Of a DNA stretch of 64,000 nucleotides, positions 53,262 to 64,000 are shown piece by piece. The notes beneath the pieces were generated by a model. That model saw only the letters and a program-made list of their open reading frames with translations, was not told the DNA's origin and ran no database searches. The position numbers and the translations under genes were made by a program. Source of the DNA: Opitutia bacterium (lineage in GTDB: Bacteria > Verrucomicrobiota > Verrucomicrobiia > Opitutales > UBA953); the NCBI GenBank assembly GCA_947470855.1, contig CANIUQ010000007.1:1-64000 (forward strand). Reading direction: 5' to 3'. Position 1 is the first letter of the stretch. Every line of letters starts with the position of its first letter.

Positions 53262-54311
53262 ATGCTTTCACTTTCAACCCCTCAATTAGCCTCGATAGCC
53301 GGTGCTGTGGCAATTGAGGGAGAGCGTGAAGGAGTGATTAAAGCGATTGCCGCTTTGAGTGAAGCGGGTCCCGATGATCTCTCTTTTTTAGGTAATGCTA
53401 AGTATACCGCTGAAGTGGCTCGTTCGAAAGCGGGAGTTATTCTTGTTCCACGCGATTATGTCGGAAAGCCTGCTCAGAATCAGGTTTTCCTCAGGGTGGA
53501 GAAGCCTTCTTTTGCCCTCGCTCTTGTTTGTGCAGCGATTGAGGCGCAACTTTGGCCTAAGCCCAAACCAGGCATTCATCCCACAGCCGTGGTTGATGCC
53601 ACGGCGCAAATAGACCGTTCAGTTTCGATTGGTCCGCTTTCTGTCATCGGCGCAGGAGCCGTCATCGGTCCTAGGGTTGTCATCGAATCACATTGTGTGA
53701 TTGGCACTCAATCGGTGGTTGGCGAGGGTTCTTGGATAAAGTCGGGAGTAACCGTTGCTGATTACTGCGTTGTTGGAGCACGTTGCCGTTTGCAATCCGG
53801 AGTCGTGATTGGGTCGGATGGATTTGGCTACGAGCCCATCGAAAAAGAAATACATCGCATTCCTCAAATTGGTAATGTTGTGTTGGAGGACGATGTTGAT
53901 GTGGGAGCCAATACCACCATCGATCGAGCTCGCTTTAGCCAAACTGTCATCGGTCGAGGAACTAAAATCGATAATCTTGTTCAAATTGCTCATAATGTTC
54001 GGATTGGTCGTCAGTGCCTTATCACTGCCCAAGTGGGGATTGCGGGTAGCACGACCTTGGGCGATTACTGTGTCCTAGGCGGTCAAGCCGGGGTGGCTGG
54101 CCACCTTCATTTGGGAGACCGCGTTCATCTCGGCGCCCAAGCGGGTCTATTTGAGGATATTCCTAAGGATAGTTTCTATAACGGAACTCCTGCAGTCCCG
54201 ATTGGATTAGAGCGGCGACTCGTGGTTCTTTCCAGAAAGTTGCCAGATTTATTCAAAAAGGTTGATTCGCTGGCCGCATCCTTGGACGCTGTTACTCGTT
54301 CGAAATCATGA
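53262..54311 (+). CDS. lpxD: UDP-3-O-acylglucosamine N-acyltransferase
   Basis: Adds the N-linked acyl chain in lipid A synthesis. The 349 residues comprise an N-terminal uridine-binding domain ([29 protein letters not shown]), a left-handed beta-helix of hexapeptide repeats (about residues 100-290) with the catalytic His in [12 protein letters not shown], and GSDGFGYEP. The C-terminal helix is present. It follows the ompH-like gene and overlaps prs by four bases (ATGA). Confidence 0.95.
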   Translation: MLSLSTPQLASIAGAVAIEGEREGVIKAIAALSEAGPDDLSFLGNAKYTAEVARSKAGVILVPRDYVGKPAQNQVFLRVEKPSFALALVCAAIEAQLWPKPKPGIHPTAVVDATAQIDRSVSIGPLSVIGAGAVIGPRVVIESHCVIGTQSVVGEGSWIKSGVTVADYCVVGARCRLQSGVVIGSDGFGYEPIEKEIHRIPQIGNVVLEDDVDVGANTTIDRARFSQTVIGRGTKIDNLVQIAHNVRIGRQCLITAQVGIAGSTTLGDYCVLGGQAGVAGHLHLGDRVHLGAQAGLFEDIPKDSFYNGTPAVPIGLERRLVVLSRKLPDLFKKVDSLAASLDAVTRSKS

Positions 54312-55258
54312 ACCTGCCAGCCATCAAAATTTTCTCAGGTAACGCAAACCCCGAACTGGCTCGCGAGATTTGTACGCATCTCGGCGAACCATTAGGTTCA
54401 GCCACAGTAAATTGTTTTCCTGACGGCGAGACCTTTGTTCAGATTAACGAGAATATTCGAGGCTGCGATGTCTTCGTGATTCAGCCAACCTGTGCTCCCG
54501 CGAATGATCGTATCATGGAATTGCTCATCATGATTGATGCGCTTCGCCGAGCCTCGGCCGCACGCATCACCGCGGTTATTCCTTTTTTCGGGTATGCACG
54601 ACAGGATCGCAAAGATCGTCCACGCGTGCCCATCACGGCTAAATTAGTGGCTAATCTTCTAACCGCAGCTGGTGCTAACCGCGTTTTGACGGTTGATTTG
54701 CATGCTCAGCAGATTCAGGGATTTTTCGATATCCCCGTCGACCATCTCTATGCCTCGCCCGTGTTCTACGCTCACATCAAGAGTAAACCCTGGCTGAAAG
54801 ACGCCACGGTCTTCTCGCCCGACGTGGGTGGATTAAAGTACGCTTCGGCTGTGGCTGATATGTTGAACTTGCCTTATGGTTTTGTGGCTAAGCGCCGAAC
54901 CAGTGCTACGACCGTGCAAGCAACAAGTTTGGTTGGTGAAGTGGAAGACCGAGACGTCATTTTGGTTGATGATATGACTGAAACTGCTGGAACGCTGGTG
55001 GCGGCTGCTGAATTATTGAAGAAAAACGGAGCACGCACAGTTCGGGCAATGGTCTCGCACTGCATGATTCAAGAAATTGCTTACGAACGTTTACGTAAGG
55101 GTTTTATTGATGAAGTTATCACAACCAATTCGGTGCCTGTAGACACACGTGGTTTGCCAATCACGGTTTTATCCATTGCTCCTTTACTGGCCGATGCGAT
55201 TCGACGGATTCACGGCAATAACAGCGTGACGGACCTTTTTCCGATTAAAGGACACTGA
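54308..55258 (+). CDS. prs: Ribose-phosphate pyrophosphokinase
   Basis: Makes PRPP from ribose 5-phosphate and ATP. The 316-residue protein has [20 protein letters not shown], the flexible-loop region [21 protein letters not shown], the metal-binding [21 protein letters not shown] region, [11 protein letters not shown], and the PRPP loop [15 protein letters not shown]. The length is canonical. Its ATG overlaps the lpxD stop, an unusual coupling of nucleotide and lipid A genes. Confidence 0.96.
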   Translation: MNLPAIKIFSGNANPELAREICTHLGEPLGSATVNCFPDGETFVQINENIRGCDVFVIQPTCAPANDRIMELLIMIDALRRASAARITAVIPFFGYARQDRKDRPRVPITAKLVANLLTAAGANRVLTVDLHAQQIQGFFDIPVDHLYASPVFYAHIKSKPWLKDATVFSPDVGGLKYASAVADMLNLPYGFVAKRRTSATTVQATSLVGEVEDRDVILVDDMTETAGTLVAAAELLKKNGARTVRAMVSHCMIQEIAYERLRKGFIDEVITTNSVPVDTRGLPITVLSIAPLLADAIRRIHGNNSVTDLFPIKGH

Positions 55259-55290
55259 GCCAACGCCTCCTTGAGGCGTGGTATCAAACG

Positions 55291-55797
55291 TTATTTCTTT
55301 TGCTGAAGAAACTTGATGACCTCAGCGGCTTGATCACCGGTGTGGCCTTCGTAGTCGGCCATGATGCAAATGCCGTCACGGAAGAGGTAGGCTGATCGAC
55401 TAGCAAAACCGAAATTCGTTTTAACTTTAAAAGCGGTAACGACTTTTTTCTCACTATCAGCTAAAAGAGGGAAGGGGAATTTTTGCTCAGTGTGAAAGGT
55501 TTTTTGGGCAGCGACACCGTCAGTGCTTACTCCCAAGACCTTAACTCCCATTTTGGTTAAGTCCTCCCAGCTATCCCGCAAAGAGCATCCTTGTTTAGTG
55601 CAACCAGGGGTGCTGGCTTTGGGGTAGAAATAGACCAAGAGATAGCCTTGAGAGCCGTATTCTTTGACAGAGATGGGGGTACTATCTTGGTTAATGCAGG
55701 TCACCTTGGGCAGGGGGTCGCCAACGGCTAAACGTTCTGCTGCATTGCCAAAAAAAGGGAGGGTAGAGAAAAGCATGATGAGAAAAGTTTTGGCCAT
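55291..55797 (-). CDS. Secreted peroxiredoxin (BCP/AhpC-TSA type)
   Basis: A 168-residue thiol peroxidase. An N-terminal signal (KTFLIMLFSTLPFFGNAAE) precedes the fold LPKVTCINQDSTPISVKEY, LVYFYPKASTPGCTKQGCSL and VKVLGVSTDGVAAQKTFHTE. The peroxidatic Cys is in TPGC and a likely resolving Cys is five residues later, as in atypical BCP proteins. Export suggests detoxification of periplasmic peroxides. ATG 55797 starts the signal; the longer frame upstream overlaps the divergent fabZ gene and is not credible. Confidence 0.85.
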   Translation of the reverse strand: MAKTFLIMLFSTLPFFGNAAERLAVGDPLPKVTCINQDSTPISVKEYGSQGYLLVYFYPKASTPGCTKQGCSLRDSWEDLTKMGVKVLGVSTDGVAAQKTFHTEQKFPFPLLADSEKKVVTAFKVKTNFGFASRSAYLFRDGICIMADYEGHTGDQAAEVIKFLQQKK

Positions 55798-55887
55798 AAT
55801 GAGAAGGATGCGAGGCCTGTTTGGAAAAGCAATTCGCCCCCCTCTTTTCCTATCGCTTGTTCGGCATTCTCTGCACAAAAATGAGGT

Positions 55888-56328
55888 ATGTTGCAGGAAA
55901 TTCTCGCGATTATCCCCCATCGACCGCCCTTTCTCTTTATCGATGAAATCAAAGAGATTCGTGACGATGGAGCAATTTGTGCCCGAACTTTTCGAGCCGA
56001 TGAGCCTTTTTATTCTGGTCACTACCCTGGAAATCCCATCACCCCAGGGGTGTTGCTCTGCGAGTCAGTTTTTCAAACGGGAGCTGTTTATCTCACGCAA
56101 AAACTTCAAAAAGCTGGTCAACAGTCAGATCATAAAACGCCTGTTTTATGTCGGATTGAGGAGGCTAAATTTAAAGGTATGGTGAAGCCAGGTGATACGG
56201 TGACAATTGAAGTTAAGCATACTGAAACTTTGCAGCAGTTTCATTTCCTCTCGGGTAGTGTAAAACGAGAAGGCAAAGTTGTTTTGTCTTTGCGATTCGC
56301 ACTCGCTCTCATCGATCAACCCAATTGA
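55888..56328 (+). CDS. fabZ: 3-hydroxyacyl-ACP dehydratase (FabZ type)
   Basis: A 146-residue hotdog-fold protein with IPHRPPFLFIDEI at the start. The active-site segment SGHYPGNPITPGVLLCESVFQ contains the catalytic His and the Glu used for dehydration, and EEAKFKGMVKPGDTVTIEV follows. FabZ removes water from 3-hydroxyacyl-ACP in fatty acid synthesis. It heads the unit fabZ-fabI-oleA-oleB; only eight bases separate its stop from the fabI ATG. The 90-base gap to the divergent peroxiredoxin should hold both promoters. Confidence 0.9.
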   Translation: MLQEILAIIPHRPPFLFIDEIKEIRDDGAICARTFRADEPFYSGHYPGNPITPGVLLCESVFQTGAVYLTQKLQKAGQQSDHKTPVLCRIEEAKFKGMVKPGDTVTIEVKHTETLQQFHFLSGSVKREGKVVLSLRFALALIDQPN

Positions 56329-56336
56329 ATTTCCCC

Positions 56337-57137
56337 ATGTCGTTCCTCGGACTTTCTGGTAAAACTTTTTTAGTATTAGGTGTAGCCAATAAAAAATCGG
56401 TTGCTTGGCACGTAGCCAAGACGCTGGAGGAGGAAGGAGCTAAAGTTATCTATTCCGTTCGATCGCCTGCTCGCAAAGAATCACTAGCCTCTCTTTTGGC
56501 GCATAAGCCAGTTTATGTCTGTGATTTGGAATTCGAGGATCAGACGCAGAAGTTGGCGGAACAGGTTGGTCGGGAACATGGTCCAATTGACGGAATTCTC
56601 CACAGTGTCGCTTTTGCCAATTTTTCTCGAGGTATTCAGTCGTTTCATGAAACGGTGAGGGCGGATTTTCTTCAAGCAACCGCCATTTCCTGTTTCTCTT
56701 TAGTCGAGTTGGCACGTTATTTTAAGCCTTATCTTAGCCAAGAGGCATCGGTGGTAGCGATTGGAATCTCTTCTCAGGTTACGGCTGCTAATTACGGCTA
56801 TATGTCTCCGATTAAAGCCGCTCTGGAATCGGCTACACGTTTTTTGGCCAAATCATTTTCGGCCGATACTCGCATTCGATTTAATACCGTCAATGCAGGT
56901 CCCTTGAAGACCAGTGCGAGCGCAGGGATTCCTGGTTATCTCGATAACTATCTCCACGCGGAGAAGATGACGTTACGTAAGGCAGCGCTGAAAACTCAAG
57001 AAGTTGCTGATGCGGCGGTCTGGCTTCTGTCTTCACGTTCCAGTGGAGTGAATGGTCAGGGTATTATTGTTGATGCCGGAATGGGGTTAAATTTCTTTGA
57101 TGAAGAGTTGGTCAAAGCCTCATCGCGTATTTCTTAA
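56337..57137 (+). CDS. fabI: Enoyl-ACP reductase (FabI type, NADH)
   Basis: A 266-residue short-chain reductase completing each fatty-acid elongation cycle. The FabI signature VLGVANKKSVAWHVAKTL is at the N-terminus, then DGILHSVAFANFSRGIQSFHE and the catalytic Tyr-x6-Lys in NYGYMSPIKAALESATRFLA, followed by FNTVNAGPLKTSASAGI. ATG 56337 is preferred to TTG 56325. It lies between fabZ and an OleA-like condensing enzyme and two bases before the latter. Confidence 0.92.
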   Translation: MSFLGLSGKTFLVLGVANKKSVAWHVAKTLEEEGAKVIYSVRSPARKESLASLLAHKPVYVCDLEFEDQTQKLAEQVGREHGPIDGILHSVAFANFSRGIQSFHETVRADFLQATAISCFSLVELARYFKPYLSQEASVVAIGISSQVTAANYGYMSPIKAALESATRFLAKSFSADTRIRFNTVNAGPLKTSASAGIPGYLDNYLHAEKMTLRKAALKTQEVADAAVWLLSSRSSGVNGQGIIVDAGMGLNFFDEELVKASSRIS

Positions 57138-57139
57138 TC

Positions 57140-58174
57140 GTGCAGTTCCATCGCACAGTTTTAACAGATTTAGTTTGTGAATTGCCTCCTGAGGTTTGGA
57201 CCTCGGCCGAGATCGAGCAACGATTAGCCCCCTTGTATTCTCGTTTAAAACTTCCTGAGGGACGTTTGGAATTAATGACGGGCATTAAAGAGCGACGCTT
57301 TTGGCCTCAGGCAATTCGTCCATCACAAGCCTCTGCTATGGCAGGTCGTAAGGCCATGGCCTCGGCGGGCGTAGGGCAAAAAGATATTGATTTACTAATA
57401 CATGCCTCGGTTTGTCGTGATCGTCTTGAGCCATCAACAGCGGCCTATGTTCATGGTCTCTTGGGTTTAGGTTCCCAGGCACAGATTCTCGATGTTTCGA
57501 ATGCTTGTTTAGGCTTTCTTAATGCCGTGGTTTTAGCCGCTGGATTGGTTGAATCGGGACAAATCAAAAGAGCATTAGTGTGTGCTGGTGAGGATGGTCG
57601 TCCCTTGGTCGAACATACCATTCGTCAATTAAACGAAGATCTCTCGTTAACTCGGGAAACGATTAAGCCTTTTTTTGCGAATCTCACCATTGGGGCTGGG
57701 GCTGCGGCCGCTCTGGTTTGTCGCGATGATTTGGCGAGCGCAGGAGCGATTCGTCTATGTGCAGGTGCTTGGGAAACAGATTCTTCAGCGAATGCCTTGT
57801 GCGAAGGGGATACTACGGCAAACGAATTAGATATGCGTACCGACTCGGAAGCTTTACTGGTCGCAGGAGTACGTTTGGCGCAGTCTTGTTGGCAAAAATT
57901 TAAAAACGAAAGTGGATGGGATGAAAATATCCCGCAAAAAATCGTAACTCACCAGGTTGGCCGTCGTCACTCCTCGTTGCTTTTTGAACGTTTAGGGCTT
58001 AATCCTCAAAAAGATTGTCCTTCTTTTGAAAGACTAGGAAATGTTGGGTCGGTTTCTTTACCAGCTACTCTGGCTCTCGCTCGTGCCGAAGGTAGAATTC
58101 AATCGGGCGACAAAACCGCTTTACTGGGCATTGGCAGTGGCTTGGCGAGCCTGATGCTCGCTGTCGAATGTTAA
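57140..58174 (+). CDS. oleA: FabH-like condensing enzyme, OleA type
   Basis: A 344-residue thiolase-fold protein from GTG 57140. It has the nucleophile Cys in DVSNACLGFLNAV (near residue 122), the active-site His in VTHQVGRRHSS and the Asn in GNVGSVSLPATLA. The S-N-A-C-L-G-F context and the following HDWGG-type hydrolase match OleA, which condenses two acyl-CoAs head-to-head in long-chain olefin synthesis, rather than housekeeping FabH. A secondary-metabolite KASIII is an alternative. It overlaps oleB by seven bases. Confidence 0.7.
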   Translation: MQFHRTVLTDLVCELPPEVWTSAEIEQRLAPLYSRLKLPEGRLELMTGIKERRFWPQAIRPSQASAMAGRKAMASAGVGQKDIDLLIHASVCRDRLEPSTAAYVHGLLGLGSQAQILDVSNACLGFLNAVVLAAGLVESGQIKRALVCAGEDGRPLVEHTIRQLNEDLSLTRETIKPFFANLTIGAGAAAALVCRDDLASAGAIRLCAGAWETDSSANALCEGDTTANELDMRTDSEALLVAGVRLAQSCWQKFKNESGWDENIPQKIVTHQVGRRHSSLLFERLGLNPQKDCPSFERLGNVGSVSLPATLALARAEGRIQSGDKTALLGIGSGLASLMLAVEC

Positions 58175-59061
58175 TTCCTAATCTCCATACCATTCCCCCA
58201 GAGGTGAAAGCGCTTTATCCCTTTCAGGTTAAAGAGCATCCCACTTCATTGGGTGTCATGCGCTATGTCGATCATGGGCCGGCCGGGGGTGCGCCAGTGC
58301 TTCTTTTGCATGGGAATCCTTCCTGGTCTTTTCTTTGGAGGAAGTTTATCGGCCCTTTGGCTGAACGCGGCTTTCGGGTCATTGCTCCAGATCACCTAGG
58401 GATGGGCTTGTCTGCTCGGCCACAGACGATGCTGCGATTGGAGGATCGTATTCAATCGATTAAAGAATTAGTCGATGCCTTGTCTTTATCCTCGTTTCAT
58501 CTCGGAGTTCACGACTGGGGCGGTGCGATTGGCTTAGGTTTAGCCACACGAATGCCCCAGCGAGTTAACCACATTCTGATTACGAATACGGGTGCTTTTC
58601 TTTCGGACAATATACCGCGCCGTATCGCTCTTTGTCGTCTTCCAGTGCTAGGACGATTAATCACGCAGTATGGCGACGGATTCGCTTGGCCAGCCACGTG
58701 GATGGCCGTAGAAAAGCCCTTAAGTTCTGCGGTAAAAAAGGGGTTTCTTTTTCCGTATTCTTCAGCTCCATTGCGTCGTGCGATTGCTGATTTCGTTTTG
58801 GATATTCCAATGGAAGAGAATCATCCCACTCGAAGTGTCTTAGCTGAGGTTGAAAATCAATTAGGCCAGCTTCGGAATAAAAAGGTAATGCTCCTTTGGG
58901 GTATGAAAGATTTTTGTTTCGATGAAACCTTTTTTGCTGAATTTGCCCAAAGATTTCCGACCGCTCAGAAGATTGTTTTTCCTCAAGCTGGCCATTATGT
59001 CCTGGAAGATATCTCCGAATCAGAAATTGCCCAAGCCGCCGATTTTTTCCTGCAAAAATAA
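58168..59061 (+). CDS. oleB: Alpha/beta hydrolase, OleB (beta-lactone decarboxylase)-like
   Basis: A 297-residue haloalkane-dehalogenase-like protein. The oxyanion segment LLLHGNPSWSFLWRKFIGPL, the nucleophile Asp in VHDWGGAIGLGLA (near residue 113), the acid in LLWGMKDFCFDETF and the His in FPQAGHYVLEDISESE are all visible. OleB proteins decarboxylate beta-lactones to alkenes and share this HDWGG nucleophile elbow with dehalogenases. Direct overlap with the OleA-like gene supports OleB; without oleC and oleD nearby, a dehalogenase-like function remains possible. Confidence 0.7.
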   Translation: MLIPNLHTIPPEVKALYPFQVKEHPTSLGVMRYVDHGPAGGAPVLLLHGNPSWSFLWRKFIGPLAERGFRVIAPDHLGMGLSARPQTMLRLEDRIQSIKELVDALSLSSFHLGVHDWGGAIGLGLATRMPQRVNHILITNTGAFLSDNIPRRIALCRLPVLGRLITQYGDGFAWPATWMAVEKPLSSAVKKGFLFPYSSAPLRRAIADFVLDIPMEENHPTRSVLAEVENQLGQLRNKKVMLLWGMKDFCFDETFFAEFAQRFPTAQKIVFPQAGHYVLEDISESEIAQAADFFLQK

Positions 59062-61924
<2,863 letters not shown>

Positions 61925-61954
61925 TTCCTTACTCACTTCTAAATTTATCAATCA

Positions 61955-64000
61955 ATGTATTCTGAAAAAGAAAAATTAACTTCCGCGAATATCTCGGAAA
62001 TTATGCAAACCGCTTACATCGATTACTCGATGTCAGTGATTGTTTCGCGTGCCTTACCCGATGCTCGCGACGGGTTGAAGCCCGTGCAGCGACGCATTCT
62101 TTATGCGATGTTACGCGAAGGGTTGGTATATAACCGTCCCTTCGATAAGTGCGCAGGTGTGGTCGGTGAAGTTTTAAAGAACTACCACCCACACGGTGAT
62201 AGTTCAGTCTATGATACTTTAGTCCGATTGGCCCAAAATTGGGTGATGCGTTATCCATTGATAGAACCACAGGGCAACTTCGGTTCGGTCGACGGTGATC
62301 CGCCCGCCGCTTACCGCTATACAGAGTGTCGATTATCCGAAGTTTCAGCAGAGTTACTGGGCGATATCGATGAAGATACTGTAGACTTCATTCCGAACTA
62401 CAAAGAGTCGACCACGGAGCCAACGGTGTTGCCTTGCGCATTGCCACACCTCCTGATGAATGGATCGACCGGTATTGCGGTTGGTATGACCACCAATATC
62501 CCTCCGCATAATTTAAATGAACTGGTTGAGGCGACTTGCTTGATTATCGATAAGCCAAGTACGACGGTTGAGGATTTAGAAAAAATTATCACCGGACCTG
62601 ATTTTCCAACCGGTGGCGTCATCAATGGCAAAGAAGGGATTAAGCAATACCTGAAAACGGGACGTGGTATTGTCCGAGTTCGGGGTGTTGCTCATACAGA
62701 AGAGCTGAAAAACGGTAAGGAGCAAGTGATTCTAACTGAACTTCCTTATAACGTTAACCGTTCATCATTGGTCAAACATATCGCAGATTTGGTGGGCGAG
62801 AAAGTCTTGGATGAAGTTTCAGATTTACGCGATGAGTCGGATGAAAATACCCGAATCGTCATTGAGTTAAAACGCAATGAATCAGCCAAGGTTGTTGTTA
62901 ATAAGCTTTATAAAAATACAGCATTTGAAAGTTCTTTCGGCGTCATTTTATTAGCGCTGGATAAACGTCGCCCCAAGCAGATGAACATCCGGGAGATGCT
63001 CGAGTGTTTTGTTGAGCATCGACGCGATGTCGTCACACGACGCACCCGTTTCCGCTTACGGAAAGCCGAGGATCGCGCACACATTCTAGAAGGTTTCAAA
63101 ATCGCGCTGCGTAATCTGGATGATTTTGTAAAAATTATTCGTGCGGCTGCGAATCGTGATGAAGCTCGAGTTAAGCTGATGGCCAAGTATGGCCTCAGTG
63201 AAAGACAAGCCGTGGCGATTCTTGATTTGCGTCTCTACCAACTCACTGGCTTGGAGCGCGATAAGATTGAAGAGGAATACCGCGAGCTCATGGCCTTGGT
63301 CGAAGAACTCCGTTCCATTTTAAGTAGCGAGGCGAAATTGCTTTCTCTAATTAAAAAAGAATTACGTGAAGCGGCTAAGAACCACCTTTCGCCGCGTAAG
63401 ACTAAGGTTATTAACCAAGAAGGTGATTTGGCGATGGAGGACGTTATTGCGAATGAAGGTTGTGTGGTTACCGTTTCCCATGCGGGCTTCATTAAGCGGA
63501 CCCCCGTGGATCAGTATCGTCTGCAGAAAAAAGGTGGCAAGGGGACGAAAGGCGCAGAGCTTTCCAAGGCAGCAACCGATGAAGATTCAGATTTCATTGA
63601 GCATTTATTTACTGCGAATACCCACGACCACGTGATGTTCTTTATGAACAACGGCCGTGTTTATGTCGAAAAAGTTTATGAAATCGAAGAAGCGGCTCGC
63701 GCTACTCGTGGCAAATCGATTGCCCGTCTTCTGGATTTAAAAGAAGACGAGAAATTAGCAGCGATGGTTTGTGTGCAGGATTTCCAGGAAGGTAAATTCT
63801 TGATCATGTGTACCGCCAATGGCACGATTAAGAAAACCGAAATCTCTAAATATGAAAACTACCGTAAAGGTGGCATTATTGGGATTAACATCGAACACGG
63901 GGATAAGCTCATCGCAGTTAAGTTAACCAACGGTGATAACGAAGTCGTGTTGATTTCTCAGTCGGGCATGTCGATTCGTTTCCACGAGTCTGATGTTCGT
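61955..64000 (+). CDS. gyrA: DNA gyrase subunit A (3' end outside window)
   Basis: An open frame from ATG 61955 to the window end gives 682 codons of the breakage-reunion subunit. The N-terminus has MQTAYIDYSMSVIVSRALPD and GLKPVQRRILYAM, the HPHGDSSVYDTLVRLAQ segment at the quinolone-determining region (Ser at the E. coli 83 position), and the catalytic Tyr122 in YRYTECRLS. The coiled-coil gate region (ILDLRLYQLTGLERDKIEEE) and several beta-pinwheel blades (VTVSHAGFIKRTP, MFFMNNGRVYVEKVYE) follow, including KGGKGTKGAEL in place of the GyrA box Q-R-R-G-G-x-G. The box substitution deserves care in calling gyrase versus topoisomerase IV, but pairing with gyrB supports GyrA. Confidence 0.93.
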   Translation, partial: MYSEKEKLTSANISEIMQTAYIDYSMSVIVSRALPDARDGLKPVQRRILYAMLREGLVYNRPFDKCAGVVGEVLKNYHPHGDSSVYDTLVRLAQNWVMRYPLIEPQGNFGSVDGDPPAAYRYTECRLSEVSAELLGDIDEDTVDFIPNYKESTTEPTVLPCALPHLLMNGSTGIAVGMTTNIPPHNLNELVEATCLIIDKPSTTVEDLEKIITGPDFPTGGVINGKEGIKQYLKTGRGIVRVRGVAHTEELKNGKEQVILTELPYNVNRSSLVKHIADLVGEKVLDEVSDLRDESDENTRIVIELKRNESAKVVVNKLYKNTAFESSFGVILLALDKRRPKQMNIREMLECFVEHRRDVVTRRTRFRLRKAEDRAHILEGFKIALRNLDDFVKIIRAAANRDEARVKLMAKYGLSERQAVAILDLRLYQLTGLERDKIEEEYRELMALVEELRSILSSEAKLLSLIKKELREAAKNHLSPRKTKVINQEGDLAMEDVIANEGCVVTVSHAGFIKRTPVDQYRLQKKGGKGTKGAELSKAATDEDSDFIEHLFTANTHDHVMFFMNNGRVYVEKVYEIEEAARATRGKSIARLLDLKEDEKLAAMVCVQDFQEGKFLIMCTANGTIKKTEISKYENYRKGGIIGINIEHGDKLIAVKLTNGDNEVVLISQSGMSIRFHESDVR

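Noticed and set aside
55664-56185. 173-codon frame spanning the peroxiredoxin start and the fabZ start
   Set aside because: It overlaps two well supported genes in other frames and has no motif.

Overview
The window reads as ordinary chromosome of a Gram-negative bacterium, most likely a verrucomicrobium of the Opitutae type. Lipopolysaccharide and outer-membrane assembly genes (bamA, an ompH/skp homologue, lpxD, a GT9 glycosyltransferase) sit beside a citramalate synthase, an LL-diaminopimelate-type aminotransferase, a CTC-type L25, two ammonium channels and a very large GspK-like pseudopilin of a kind I associate with Verrucomicrobia. The assignment rests on gene content only. I saw no phage, insertion sequence, CRISPR array or rRNA. 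Five tRNA genes are present (Phe, Arg, Val, Asn, Leu). Few genes have a recognisable Shine-Dalgarno sequence, so starts were chosen from homology and signal peptides.

Layout. 1-2157: end of an SGNH hydrolase, a YqhA-like membrane protein and a lactonase-type propeller; panC faces them. 3280-9553: a five-gene sugar operon (xylA, xylB, a TIM-barrel isomerase, two Gfo/Idh/MocA oxidoreductases) closed by a terminator. 9699-13724: dapL, tRNA-Phe, a secreted protein and cimA behind a candidate isoleucine attenuator. 13733-21152: tRNA-Arg, TerC, an MsbA-like ABC exporter, a GT9 transferase, a CrtI-like flavoprotein, an MFS carrier and pyrE. 21260-25859: yidC, yebC, a Nudix hydrolase, tRNA-Val and enolase. 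25918-33935: a kelch mutarotase-like protein, tRNA-Asn, a tiny basic protein overlapping a lipoprotein gene, an OGG1-type glycosylase and a minus-strand AsmA/permease/ATPase operon. 34089-38368: two ammonium transporter genes, each with a sigma-54 promoter, a beta-barrel protein and a small unknown. 38369-43581: a non-coding stretch, tRNA-Leu, HU, a secreted sugar dehydrogenase, then rplY-pth-rpsF-ssb-rplI. 43641-48526: a 1410-residue pseudopilin-like protein and its partner. 48712-55258: dnaB-bamA-ompH-lpxD-prs. 55291-59061: a secreted peroxiredoxin divergent from fabZ-fabI-oleA-oleB. 59291-64000: gyrB and the start of gyrA.

The most informative regulatory finds are a 27-residue leader peptide ending in four consecutive Ile codons before cimA, with mutually exclusive hairpins behind it, and twin sigma-54 promoters placed at exactly the same distance from both amt start codons, predicting transcripts with almost no 5' leader.
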